A stretch of DNA of 64,000 nucleotides from Hibiscus mutabilis. Lineage: Eukaryota; Streptophyta; Magnoliopsida; Malvales; Malvaceae. The translations under genes and the position numbers were made by a program. The notes under the pieces were generated by a model. That model ran no database searches. It was not told the DNA's origin and saw only the letters and a list, made by a program, of their open reading frames with translations. Shown here in pieces: positions 22,909-33,601 of this stretch; the first letter of the stretch is position 1, and every line of letters starts with the position of its first letter. The stretch covers positions 22,618,750 through 22,682,749 of the forward strand of contig CM033719.1 in NCBI GenBank assembly GCA_019671005.1. Direction: 5' to 3'.

Positions 22909-23525
22909 TGTTAGAAAAACGTTAATTCAAAAACAATATAAACAATAAGAAAAATTTTCCGGCCACTTCTATGGTGTTTGAGATCATTGGATTTCTGTCT
23001 CCCAATATACAACAACTAGATGACCAGCTACAGTTGCACAGTTGTAGAGATCACGAACTGTAACTTGCCTTCGTCTATCACAGGAAAAACTACTTTTGAA
23101 AGTCACAGAGTAAAACAATAGAAAATCCTTTGTGTTTTGAGTTTCGTTTAACCTAGTAGGTTAACAAGGTATTTATAGGGTTTTCACATAGTGAACCATT
23201 GGAATTTTTTTACCTAATGGAGCATTTAATCAATGAGCCTTTAAAGCGCAATTTCCAAAATTATTGCTTGAATTAAAGGAACCTTTTAATATTTATCATT
23301 TTAATTCAAAAACATAATTTGGAAAAGATATACTGTATTTAAGGAAAAATTATTTGAGTTAAAATATCCACAGGCTCACGGAGGACCCGACCGGTTCAAA
23401 CATTAGCGTTACCCACATCGTGCACGTCTGCACATTTACGAACCAACAATTAGTTCCACATTTTTCTTAACAACGTTTGAATCAATTTCTCATTTAAAGC
23501 TCCAAAAATATCGATTTTTCCAACA
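22909..23525 (-). repeat. 5' LTR of the copia element (617 bp)
   Basis: Starts TGTTGGAAA at 23525 and ends TAACA at 22909. TATA box (minus TATAAATA) at 23170-23177. It lacks about 161 bp present in the 3' LTR. Confidence 0.9.
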
Positions 23526-23531
23526 ACTTGT

Positions 23532-23538
23532 TTTTATA
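23532..23538 (-). promoter_or_regulatory. TATA box of element A's LTR
   Basis: Minus strand TATAAAA about 100 bp downstream of the last U3 palindrome (23638). The copia TSD begins 2 bp past it, so the transcription start region is now displaced to about 17.3 kb. Confidence 0.55.
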
Positions 23539-24424
23539 CCATGTCATTGATTTCTAACCATTTGGTTAGTTGGGGAATTGAATATAGTTGAAGAGAGTTT
23601 TTCCCGCAATACATGTTGTTTGGCAACTGTGGGCATCGGTACTATAACACCCCAATCCCAATACGAATCCGAAGCACTACATTTGGGTCACCCACAGTCC
23701 GACCCAAAAATTTCCATTTGAAAAACCTTAAGTTTAGCCATCATTAAAACATTCAAATCATTCATAATCTCATGTAATTAAACAATAGTATAAAAACTAG
23801 TTTACCAAAATAGGAGCTCCAAATTTAATACACCGTATATCAAAATAGTATTTCAAATAGAGTTACAGACACAACGCTTGTAAGGTCCTATGAATACATA
23901 AGCCCAAGACTAAATAATAAGTATTGTACTCTGAGGCGATGCAGTGATAGAAAATCCCTCAATGATGTACTCCTCGATCACAATCAACCTACTAGCATGC
24001 GAAAGAACCAACGATTCTGAACTCTGAGCTTACAAAGCTTAGTGGCACATTCTACTCTACAACAAGTCATGATTATCATAAAATAAGCATGATAGATAAA
24101 TATAGTTTAAAGAGCATAGATAAGGCTTCACTATCTATGAGTCATCATCTAGCCTACACAAGTTAAAGTTCTTAGATCACCTATCTCAAGGCATCATTAA
24201 AGCTATACAAAGTCTTACATGTTCCATAATATTTCGCTATACTCGAGGTCACTCAGCATATCAAGTTTAATACCACTGTAAGCTACCAATCATAGCATCC
24301 ATACCAACATAAATAATTTAAATCCATACATCATTACATAATGGACAACGAAGCCCAACTTTACCCTTACTCACATAGTTGTCGGATTACTTGTGCTCAC
24401 ATAGCCGTCGGGTCAGATGAACCA

Positions 24425-24649
24425 TATCCGGATCACCATAGCCACGGATACATCCTGAACGTACTTGGATTACATTAGCCACAAGTAGCCATCACCTGAG
24501 GTAACTCAACCATCAGGTTTACTCGAGTTCACATAGTCGTCGAGTTAATTACCATATTCGGATCACTATAGCCATGAATATTCTAACCGCACCCTAATCA
24601 CACAACTCTCAGGTATGTCGGATGTACTTGCTCACATAGCCTTAAGTAC
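24425..24649. repeat. Array of conserved-loop, variable-stem hairpins (S2 LTR)
   Basis: Units: stem TATCCG/CGGATA (24425-24450), TACTTG/CAAGTA (24462-24487), ACCTGA/TCAGGT (24494-24518), ACTCGA/TCGAGT (24521-24545), ATATTC/GAATAT (24554-24581), GTACTT/AAGTAC (24624-24649). The 13-16 base loop is nearly constant, like GATCACCATAGCCA. Two more decayed units lie upstream and one at about 24592. Confidence 0.8.
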
Positions 24650-25097
24650 ACATCCCCTTAATTAAGTATTGTAGTACTAACTCTAGGATATCAGAATTCC
24701 TTTACTCAACAACCATAATAAGATATGATATACTCTACGAACATTAATACACCTCACCAAGAGGTATGTGGCTCCAAGCCAAGCTATCAAGCAAATACCA
24801 CCAAGGCAAGACACTGACCATCAAGGTTCATTTCTTATTTCATAATATTAGCCCCTAAAGTGCCCACATAGCACACAAAGACCCCATGATACCAAGCATC
24901 TTCTAGGATTGCCATCAACAATAATTCTCTTTTTTGCTATTACCAAGTTATTAAGAGTAAAATTCAGTTTCTCAGTTTTATATATATTGTTACCTCAATA
25001 TAAGCCTATTGGGCCATAGCCCATAATTTTCCAGCCCTTAGGCTCAAGTCGACATTTTTGGGCAGGGTGCCCAATTGGTATTAGTACGGGACCTCGT

Positions 25098-25434
25098 GTA
25101 CTGGTACGGTACCCTTAGGTACCGGTACTCCCATACGCGTACCGATATGCGATTTCTTTACTGGAATCCCAAGACATCACCCAATAATAGTACTCTAACT
25201 CGAGTATTGGTACGGTGCCTCGAGTACCGGTATATCCCCTCGAGTACCGAAACGAATTTTTGCCACTAGAATCTAAACTAGCCTTCGAGTACCGATACGG
25301 GCCGACCTGTACCGATATAGCTTGAATAGCTACAGATATATGTTGAAACTTGTACCAGTACTACCCTAATAGTTCATCAGTTTTCTTCATATAGAACATG
25401 AGGGTACTGGTACGGCTACCAAACGTACTGGTAC
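25098..25434. repeat. GTWYCGRWAC palindrome array 1 (S2 LTR)
   Basis: Ten-base sites at 25098, 25119, 25139, 25204, 25224, 25244, 25289, 25309, 25352, 25404 and 25425 (starts). Forms include GTACTGGTAC, GTACCGGTAC, GTACCGATAC and GTACCGATAT. Seven of ten consecutive steps are 20-21 bp or a near-multiple. Confidence 0.85.
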
Positions 25435-26527
25435 TCAAGCCTAGAATTCAAATTTTAGAGCTAAAAAATTATCCCTACTTGTCTTTAAACCTACCCAATA
25501 GGTCACTAAAATTTACTAGATCGATTATGAGTTTATTAGAGTCTTTTAACATTATTTATATCATCAAAATTGCTACTTTGATTACCTATGGCAAGCTTCC
25601 CTAATACAACACCCATCATACCATACAATCAAGCAAAGTAATCATTTTGTGATCTTTATGAAGAATAAGAGTTAGAGATGTACCGACCTTTTAGCAAGAA
25701 TCCCTAATTTTGCTCACTCACTCTCTTTCCTCGAGCTTTCTCTTTGCTTCAAGCTTGTAAGACCCTTCAACCCCTTCCACAAACCACATAAACATAGAAT
25801 TCGAACCAAAGCTTAGATTGATGTTATGGAGAAGATTAACTATGAAAATACAACCTTTAGATCAAAAGAACAACTTCAAGAACTTAACCCTCCCAAAAAC
25901 CCATTGATAAAAACCTCACCTTTTAGCCACAAATGTATGATTTTCTTGAAGCTCTTGCATTGAAGATTATGGATCCACAAATCTTAAATCTTGGATGATG
26001 ACTTGTAGAAGAAATCTTGGATTTTTAAATGCTAGAACAAGGCTTGAAAAGAGAGACATGTGGAGGTGTGTGGGAGAAGAGAAAGATGAATAAGATGATT
26101 GTAACCCCCTTAGCCCGTCATAGCCAAAACCAGACTAAAAGAGCCACATTAAGTTTGTCGAAGCAAACCTGAGCTAAAACCCTAAACTGAGCCATATTTT
26201 TTTTCTTTTTATCTTGTCTAGATGCATTTCAATAATGTCCTATGTGAACATGCTTCAGCGGTTGCATTACATTTAGATCAGATCACAAAACAGAATTCAA
26301 TTTGACATCGATTAACGTAAGGGACCATAACATAAATACTGTAAATTGCAAGGCATCAACTACAATTAAGATTACCAACCTTTGATTAATTCGATTACAT
26401 ACTTGCAGGTTAATTTCCATTCCAAAACAATCACTCAAATTCAATTGATTGCATTCCTAACAAACATGGACCAAAACGCAAGATTTCTAAACTTATGCAA
26501 CACCAAATTTCATAAAAATAGCATAGT

Positions 26528-26914
26528 GTACCGATACAGGCAAAACCGTATCGATACGGATTAATAGACTTAACGACTCCCTATACCGATACACTTTTTT
26601 CACGTATCGATATGGTATGTTGACCACACTGTATCGATACGATGTTGACCCGTACCGATCCCCCATGATTATTTTAGAAACTCAAAATTACAGTAGCTAG
26701 AGCCCGTACCGATACAGTACCCTGTGTATCGATACGGCTTGTTAAGTCGAAAGGGTCATTTCGGTACGCTGGCCCGTGTACCGATATCTATGCCTTTTTT
26801 CTTCAAGGCGTACCGATACAATGGCTAGGCGTACCGGTACGCTAGGCTTAATTTGAACATTTTGAGCCTCAAAAGGACCATGCGTACCGAAACTTGGGGT
26901 ACCCATACCGGTAC
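26528..26914. repeat. GTWYCGRWAC palindrome array 2 (S1 LTR)
   Basis: Thirteen sites starting at 26528, 26548, 26583, 26604, 26631, 26652, 26706, 26726, 26778, 26810, 26831, 26884 and 26905. GTATCGATAC and GTACCGATAC dominate. Six steps are 20 or 21 bp. Confidence 0.85.
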
Positions 26915-27739
26915 GCAGAGGCCTGTAGTGACCTCTAGATCCAACATATGACACTTTGGCTCATTCCAAACCACATTAACTCTTAGCTAAACATCATATA
27001 ACATCAACAACATACTTGAACATCAACATATCAACCATATAAGCTAACCTAGCTATCTAGCATACTCAAACACCAAATCTAGAATCATGCTTCCTAAACC
27101 ACTTTCAAATCATTAAACCAATCACAACTCAACCACTTAAAATTTATTACAAGTCCAAAACAGCAATCAAAACTTGCAACAACAGGGAGTTCATCAAAAA
27201 CTCCCCCTAAAGCCCAAACGACATATTGCCATTATTACTACTTTTCAACGTTCCAAACCGTACTTTGAAAACAAGTCTTTAGAATTTCTTTCCTTGTTTC
27301 CTCGCTGCCTCAATCTCAATTCTCTGCATTGATGGAAAAGAGAGCGTAAGCACACTAGGCTTATTGAGGGTTGCTCAAACAACAACCATCATCAATACAA
27401 GTTAAACCATTTCACATTTCCTTTGAAAACTCATTTCAAAACTCTTTAAAACATCAACACAACATCATGCCTTAACAAACCATGCACTTAACATTTTCAA
27501 AACAGCATATTAAACTATATGCAACATGTATCATGGATATTACAGCAAAGTCCCATTTGCTACCCTCAATTTAAGCTTTCCCATGCATACTACCAATGCA
27601 AGGCTTAAAGAGTAAAACATGTTTAAACCACATTAAACAACATAATCCATCTTATGATACACAAACAATTATATTGGCTTTCAAGTGATCATTTACCAAG
27701 TTCTCTTTTACCAAAACACAACATCGGATACACGGATTC

Positions 27740-27950
27740 AACAAGTGTTCCCTCAACACTTAACAAACAATCTACCGGTTACACAAGGCTCACATATGGG
27801 AGTATTCGATACACATAAACCCCTCAACACCACTTATCGGTACGAATTTAATCCACTAACGGGAGTCTTTGGTACATATAAACCCCTCGACCTTTCGGGT
27901 ACTTGGATAGAGTATTCGGTACACCATATAAACCCTTCAATATCCAAGGT
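27740..27950. repeat. Imperfect repeat with CATATAAACCCCTC phrase (S1 LTR)
   Basis: Three units share GGGAGT or AGAGT, TATTCGRTAC or TTTGGTAC, and CATATAAACCCCTC. A small hairpin AAGTGTT/AACACTT with loop CCCTC is at 27743-27761. It looks like a decayed relative of the stem-loop arrays elsewhere. Confidence 0.55.
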
Positions 27951-29275
27951 GCCTTTTTATAGTGCACTATCAATCCTATGGTCGGCCAACTATATCCGAT
28001 TTCATTTACAAACCTTTTTATAGCATCACTTGCCAATATAATTCATTGTAACATCAACAACTCACTGTTTTCATATGCATCATCAAAACATTTAACCAAT
28101 GCAATAAACCTTGCATTAACCAATGTTCATAAACAATAACAAATCATGCATTACTTCCAAATACAAAAACATCATTTTGTAACCAATTTTAGCATTAAAC
28201 CATACTCAAAACATGCATATACAGTGAGTAATTAAACCATGCAAAATAAGTAAATCAAACTATTAGCCAAACCGAGTTCGAGAGAGAAATCATCCTTCAC
28301 TTACTTCTGAGCTTAGACCGACGTTTCAATCTTTATCTAAACTACTAAACACAACTTTCAAACCTTTGCAAATTTGAAAACATGTTTCACTCACCGACTC
28401 ACAAAGCCTAGCTTGCTAATGCACAGTTGCGCCTCCAAAGCTTCCGAAACTAACGTTCAAGCTTGATGACCAACTTCCCCTACTTTTATCCACACAAAAC
28501 AGAGTTACATTGCATCAAAATGCAATCAACATCATAGCAACACTAAACCTCAACATCCTTTTATCCAATTTCCCTCTACAACACCCAAAACTAACAACAA
28601 ACCCCTTCCAAACTTAACCCAGCCACAACCTAACGTTTCAACACATCAATTAACATCAATAAACATCTAAAAACACATCTCTAACATCCTTATATCTCTA
28701 GCATTCAATTAACCACCACAACTCCTCAAAGACACATAACTAACAGCCTAGAAAATTAGAGATTCACATAGTTTCGGGATTCCAATGTTAAAACTCATTC
28801 ATTAACATTATCCAGCATCAAAATTATGTTTAAAATCAATCAAGAACCCAGCAAAACAGAATCTATACAAAAATTCTTCAATTAAATCAATTAAACCATA
28901 ATTTAATCAATTTTCCACAATTAAAACATCAAATCATGTAGAAAACATATGTAAATTATCAATAACTTGGGAATTTCAATAAATAACCTTGTATTTGAGG
29001 AGAAGAAGGAACCTCACCTCTAATGGCAGCTTTTCCCCTTAATTAGGTGATTTCTAAAGCCAAAACAATAAGAAATCAAGTTTATTTTGTTAGAAAACCA
29101 TTATAAACTCAATTGAAATCAAAAGTTTGATTAAAAGTGGATTTTACATGAAGATTTTGAAGAGTGAAGAGGTGTTTGGCTGGAGAGAATTGGAGAGAAA
29201 ATCTTTTTGTGAAAAGTTAGCTACGTAAAGTTTGTTTTAAAATTTTTAATTATCCAATTATTTCCCCAAGCCTTT

Positions 29276-29283
29276 TATTTATA
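29276..29283 (-). promoter_or_regulatory. TATA box of solo LTR S1
   Basis: Minus TATAAATA, followed downstream by TCTCTCCAATTCTCTCC, a plant-like pyrimidine-rich leader. It supports minus orientation. Confidence 0.55.
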
Positions 29284-29928
29284 TTAAAATCATTTAAAAT
29301 AGTTAATTATGGGAAAACTTGATATTAGACTCTTGGGTAAATAGCTCCTTAAAGATTCAAAGTTTTAACCCTTTTACAAAACAGTCACTAAAATAATTTT
29401 GAAACTTTGCATTTTGGTCACTAACGAAAATGTCCACTTTAGAGACCTCTTTTTGTAAAATTGATTCCACAAAAATCATTTCTATAATAAATAATGATTT
29501 TAGATAATTTTCCCATATTTTTTAACCCTTCCAAAAATATTTAATCTAATTTAAATCTCAAAATTGACTCGAATCCTCTAATCCGATCCAACGGACCGTC
29601 TAAACCAATTGGGAACCTCCTAGACCCAAAACCGAGGCGTTACAATGATCTCACTATGTTTTCCCCCAAGCCTACATGACAAAGTAAAATAAAGTGGGAG
29701 TGGGCAACCTTCATTTCCAAAAAGGGTAAATAGCATCATAAACCCTCCATTTTTACCCTTGTTACAAAAAGGTCACTACTCAAGCCCAAATAACCCAATT
29801 CTTATCCAATTAGGCCTAAACTTGGCCCAACAAGTCCAATTACCCAAACCAACATAAAGGTTCATAACTCGGGTCAACACCTAATTGTTGACTCAGAAAT
29901 CTATGTCGTTACAGGTACGTGAGGGACA

Positions 29929-30344
29929 GTACCGATACTTACCTAAAGAAGAAATAGTCGTTGGTAATACAGTGCATACCGGTATGCAAGGTCGTGTATC
30001 AATATGGAGTAAGGGGTACCAGTACTCAAATGGTCGTGCTGGTATTGAAATTGCTCATTGGGATTTTGGTGGAGCATTGCGTATAGGTAAGCTCAAGGCC
30101 ATACCGGTACTTACAATGTAAATAATATGCACTTGCTTCAGACTATATCGGTACTGGGTTCACCATACATGTACTCATCGTGTTAAAAGAATTTAAAGGC
30201 CCAAGGCGTACTGGTACGTGGTTCACCGTACATGTACTGACAAAGCATTCGAAAAAAAATTCAAAGGGTCGTACCAGTACTCCTTAACCATTTTGGAAAA
30301 TAGATTTGAAAATACGTACTAGTACACAAAGGGCTGTTTCGGTA
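29929..30344. repeat. GTWYCGRWAC palindrome array 3 (U3 of element A LTR)
   Basis: Sites start at 29929, 29976, 29996, 30016, 30036, 30101, 30145, 30165, 30208, 30228, 30271, 30316 and 30335. Besides GTACCGATAC there are GTACATGTAC, GTACTAGTAC and GTACCAGTAC. Steps of 19-20 bp recur six times. A further site at the left edge was cut by the S2 insertion at GGTAC (23638). Confidence 0.85.
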
Positions 30345-30571
30345 GTCACTGACCAAAATGGTCTCTTTGAGTACCAAAAAACTTAAGGAAAAAATGAGAC
30401 TTGAATTGATTAACTTAAAAATAAGTTTGGCTTAAAACAAGTCAAATATGTTCAAATGCTTGTCATTTAAAATTATGTGAGTAATTTTAATTACTATTAA
30501 AATTTATTTAAAATAGGATTTATTAACTTAAAAATACTTGTCATATCAAAATTATAAGCATATGGCTAACA

Positions 30572-30584
30572 ATCTCCCCTTGTT
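30572..30584 (-). other. Polypurine tract of element A
   Basis: Minus strand AACAAGGGGAGAT directly before TGTTAGCC. Element B has the matching tract at 59851-59866. Confidence 0.75.
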
Positions 30585-30854
30585 AGATCAAAATCAATAA
30601 GGCAATCAATAATACAGAAAGCTACAAACTTCAAATTAAAAATTCAAAGGATAATATTCATAATGTCATAATTTCAAAGCAATAATATCCAAACATATAC
30701 AAAATATCAAAGCATAAATCCATCATATTATCAAACTAAGTCATAAAGAATATTCTAAAAAATTCATCATAGGTGGAAAAGCTAAGAAATCCATCATATG
30801 TGCAAATATAGGTCTAAAAACCAATAAGTATAATGATATGGTATGCATGAAAAA

Positions 30855-31953
30855 CTAAAGAGCCGACAAAGCATCAACAACACCATCGTCGTCACCATCT
30901 CTATGTGTATGTGTCCTCCACTCATGATGAAAACCGGCAAGGGTGTTCTTGATACTAGAAATTTGATTCTCAAACGCGGTCTCCATAGAAGTGATCTTAG
31001 CATCAATGCTCGTCTCAAAAGCGGCAAGCTTTCCACCAAGATATGTCATCAAGCATCAAGGGAAGGTAGAGAAACTAGAGGTGCCTCAATTGAAGGGGCT
31101 GGAGTATCATGGCCGTCATCATCATCATCATCTCTACCGGTGACATTAGGATCTCTCACCCATTCTTCATTAATGAAATAGAATTTGGACTTATGAAGGG
31201 ATTTGTCATCTATGAGATCGGTAAGAGAAGATGGAAGATCGAAAGAGAAATTAATATCTTCCTTATGGAAGATATGGATCAAAAAACAAGCATAAGAAAA
31301 AGATTTTACAAGATTGTACAACGGTGATTAACTGTATGAATGAGATCAAAAAATATAATTTGGTCAAGGTTGGGACGTTTTCCCTCATGGAAACAATAAA
31401 AGCCAAAAATCCCCAACCATACGAATGGAAGACCATTTGCCATTGGATGGTCGAAACCACAAAGTGATGAGAATATGAATAAAGCGATCATGGGCATCAA
31501 GAACTTTTATCGAGGATCATCGTCTAAACCCTCATTATATAAGGCTAGGTGATTTGCAATGATTTGGGCACCAAGAAGAAATTTCTTGCCCATAACATAG
31601 GATTTTATTGCAATGGTTTCGGTTTGTTCATTGTTGAAGAGACACCTAGCATTAGAGTAAAATATACGGACAAGAGTTTTATAGACAATGCCCAGAATTT
31701 AAAGACAGTGGAGAAATTTCCATTACCTAAGCAAAACAAGGTATCAAAAACCAAAAGCCTCGGAACACGTGTATTTAAAACCCATAGCTTGCTCATAACA
31801 AATTTTATGATTTTGGAACATTTTAAAGTTGGCGAGTTGGTTTTGACGGTCGGGTTCATTAAAACTCTTGTTGTATATGGCCAAAAAATTAGGGCGAGGA
31901 TTGATTCCGGATGCACTAGCCAAACGAGTCCTAGGGCGTTTACGGGGAGGCAT
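30855..31953 (-). pseudogene. Accessory ORF of element A (putative plant transposon protein type), broken
   Basis: Starts MPPRKRPRTRLASASG at 31953, a basic, nuclear-signal-like N-terminus, and ends DDGVVDALSAL after a short helical, coiled-coil-like segment (KLAAFETSIDAKITSMETAF). Between lie segments in shifted frames: ARNFFLVPKSLQ, then NGLPFVWLGIFGFYCFHEG, then SYACFLIHIFHKEDINFSFD. The last parallels CRDIDFSFDPTSLL in element B, and EEWVRDP parallels GEWVQKA. Proteins of this kind are common non-Gag-Pol ORFs near plant retroelement 3' ends and have no proven function. I infer a nuclear, possibly DNA-binding role from the basic N-terminus and the nearby arrays. Confidence 0.65.
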
Positions 31954-32579
31954 GGCAAGACAAAAAGGTTTGGAATGAAAAACTCTTAAAAATGGCTCAA
32001 GAAACAATCAGAAAAACAAGGAATTACCTCCGGCAAAATTAAAGCAGAAACAATGTATGCAATACATCAATAATTCAATCCAATAATCAACCAATGTTCA
32101 AGGTATACAAAAACAATTATATATGAAAAGAATTGTATAGATATAGATTTTTGAAAAGTAATATATGTATATATAAGTATAAGTTTGTATATATGTATTA
32201 AGAATATATATATATATATATGTATGTATAGAATTATCATGAATACTTATATAAAATTTTGATTCTTGAAAATTTTGGGAAAAGAATACACTATACAATA
32301 TATATAACCTAATATACTAAATTTAACCTAATTATCTATATAAAATTAAAGAAATTTGAAATAAAATAAAGAAAATAGGGTTTTACCTTGAAGAATGGAT
32401 GAATGGAATGATGATGTTGCACTATTTGGTGATGGGAGGATGAAACCTTGGATAATTTGATGAAAACCCAAGCCAATTTGAAGTTGAATGGTGAAAAATC
32501 GGAAGATTTGAGTGAAAGCTGGAATGGCGATTATAGAGTTTAGGTTTGAATGATTTGGGAAAAATTTGGGTAACAACCC

Positions 32580-32587
32580 TATTTATA
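32580..32587 (-). promoter_or_regulatory. Internal TATA box of element A
   Basis: Minus TATAAATA, 16 bp from the nearest palindrome of the array at 32603-32715 and about 630 bp upstream of the accessory ORF start. The surrounding sequence does not match the LTR, so this is a separate promoter and not a second LTR copy. Confidence 0.6.
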
Positions 32588-32602
32588 GCCCCTAGCCAGC
32601 GT

Positions 32603-32715
32603 GTATTGGTACGGACTGGCCTTACCGATCCTCTAAAACGCGTACCTGTACTAAGAATTCAGTACCGATTCCCATGATGAATCCTGTACTGGTACGGGAT
32701 GACCTGTACTGGTAC
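32603..32715. repeat. GTWYCGRWAC palindrome array 4 (internal promoter of element A)
   Basis: Sites start at 32603 (GTATTGGTAC), 32622 (decayed), 32642 (GTACCTGTAC), 32662 (GTACCGATTC), 32686 and 32706 (both GTACTGGTAC). Four of five steps are 19-20 bp. Confidence 0.8.
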
Positions 32716-33186
32716 CCTCTACACCAAATGTCAAATTTGGAAACAAAGGACCCAAAAGCATAACTAAAATGCCCTTATATATTGTTTTTAAGATTATGTG
32801 ACTTTAAATTTGATTTAGATTCTTGATTAAGAATATGAGTTTAATATATTAGAAATCTAGAACACTATTCTAACTTTAAAATTTTAGGATAATAGTTTAG
32901 ATATTTCTTAGATATCAATAGTTTGGTTTGTTTGATTCTAAATTTCAGATTCTTAGAACAATGACAACTGAATTTCATTAATAAAAATAATGGAAGGAAA
33001 TATAATTACAATGCACCCCAAGTATAGAGAGAAAAATAAGGACAATAGTCAGAAAAAAACTCATGCGTAAAACAACAATATTAAAGTCAAAGATACGAAG
33101 AAAAATGAATCATTCAATTCGCTACACAATCTTGAATATATCAACAGGGAAGGAGCCAAGATATTAGGTCAAAGGGGCAAAGTATA
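32716..33186. other. AT-rich sequence, no gene
   Basis: No frame, repeat or terminal structure was recognised. It was continuous with 57530 onward before the Tat-like element inserted. Confidence 0.5.
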
Positions 33187-33535
33187 ACTAATGTAATACC
33201 TGAATTTTGACCGGGCTTAATAATAAATAGATAGTAAAAATAAATATAGTATTATAATAGCCCAAATAAATAAATAATAGTCCACAGTCCATTTACATTC
33301 CAAATATTAAATACAAGGCCCAAGTTTTATTCTAAAAGCCTATATTTCTTTACAATCCAAAACCATTTCCTAAACAAGCTTTTCCCGCCTAAATTCGGAT
33401 AAGTTGCAGCCCAACAAACACAAACCCATTTTTTCCCGCTCATTTGTGCCATGTGGCGCTCCTAGATTGGTAAAGGAAGATATCACTCAGTTAATGGTTT
33501 TCTTCTATCCGAGCTGGATCCAACTGGCATCCCAA

Positions 33536-33543
33536 TGACGTCA
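33536..33543 (+). promoter_or_regulatory. TGACGTCA bZIP-type site, 5' LTR
   Basis: Perfect 8-bp palindrome 13 bp upstream of the TATA box. The 3' LTR keeps it at 55061-55068. Confidence 0.6.
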
Positions 33544-33556
33544 TGTTCTGCCCACC

Positions 33557-33564
33557 TATAAAAG
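33557..33564 (+). promoter_or_regulatory. TATA box, 5' LTR
   Basis: TATAAAAG followed by GAGAGAG. The same box is at 55082-55089 in the 3' LTR. Confidence 0.7.
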
Positions 33565-33601
33565 GAGAGAGAGAATGCCAGAGTTTAATAATGACAACCA
33601 T

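Larger units (their letters stand above)
17342..23525 (-). mobile_element. Ty1/copia retrotransposon, complete but decayed
   Basis: Two LTRs starting TGTTGGAAA and ending TAACA flank an interior read on the minus strand. The 5-bp TSD ACTTG is perfect (17337-17341 and 23526-23530). Pol order and type are shown by a reverse transcriptase YVDD motif at 19581-19592 followed by a copia RNase H segment at 18698-18928 (HCDDQA, SRHVCHRHNTVRQL, VMDLLTKGL). The rest of Gag-Pol is shattered by stops and indels. No recognisable initiator-Met tRNA binding site follows the 5' LTR. The insertion landed 2 bp from the TATA box of element A's LTR. Confidence 0.9.
26100..29644 (-). mobile_element. Solo LTR (family S1), inserted in solo LTR S2
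   Basis: 3545 bp with perfect 5-bp TSD ATGAT (26095-26099 and 29645-29649). Minus-strand ends are TGTAACGCCTCGG and GGGGGTTACA. A TATA box lies at 29276-29283, followed by a CT-rich leader. It has no coding frame. The long non-coding LTR and TGTAAC/GTTACA ends are typical of large Ty3 LTRs in dicots; the exact lineage is unknown. Confidence 0.9.
23643..29913 (-). mobile_element. Solo LTR (family S2), split by another solo LTR
   Basis: TSD GGTAC on both sides (23638-23642 and 29914-29918). On the minus strand it starts TGTAACGACATAG at 29913 and ends GGTGTTATA at 23643 (the final CA is mutated). Without the inner insertion it is about 2721 bp. It carries a pyrimidine-rich leader, a palindrome array and a stem-loop array, but no coding sequence. 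A solo LTR formed by LTR-LTR recombination is the simplest reading. Confidence 0.85.
16884..30571 (-). repeat. 3' LTR of element A, split by two insertions
   Basis: After removing 17342-23530 and 23643-29918 (insertions plus one TSD copy each) the LTR is about 1223 bp, with TG/CA ends. It holds the U3 palindrome array (29929-30344 and the half cut at 23638) and a TATA box at 23532-23538. Confidence 0.7.
16884..32715 (-). mobile_element. Element A: copia-like retroelement, 5' part missing, heavily nested
   Basis: Reading on the minus strand: internal palindrome array and TATA box (32715-32580), accessory ORF (31953-30855), polypurine tract (30584-30572), then a 3' LTR that starts TGTTAGCC at 30571 and ends GGCCAACA at 16884. 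The LTR near its end carries the phrase CAATTCACCCC and TCTTGG seen near the ends of many plant copia LTRs. Gag and pol were not found. The LTR is interrupted by two later insertions with perfect TSDs. Element B (59.1-64 kb) is a relative with the same order of parts. The right boundary given is only the last recognised part; the true 5' end is unknown. Confidence 0.7.

Noticed and set aside
24425..24649. CRISPR-like array
   Set aside because: Eukaryotic LTR context, and the repeats are loops between variable stems rather than exact repeats with unrelated spacers.
32580..32715. 5' LTR of element A
   Set aside because: Sequence on both sides of the TATA box does not match the 3' LTR; only the palindromes are shared.
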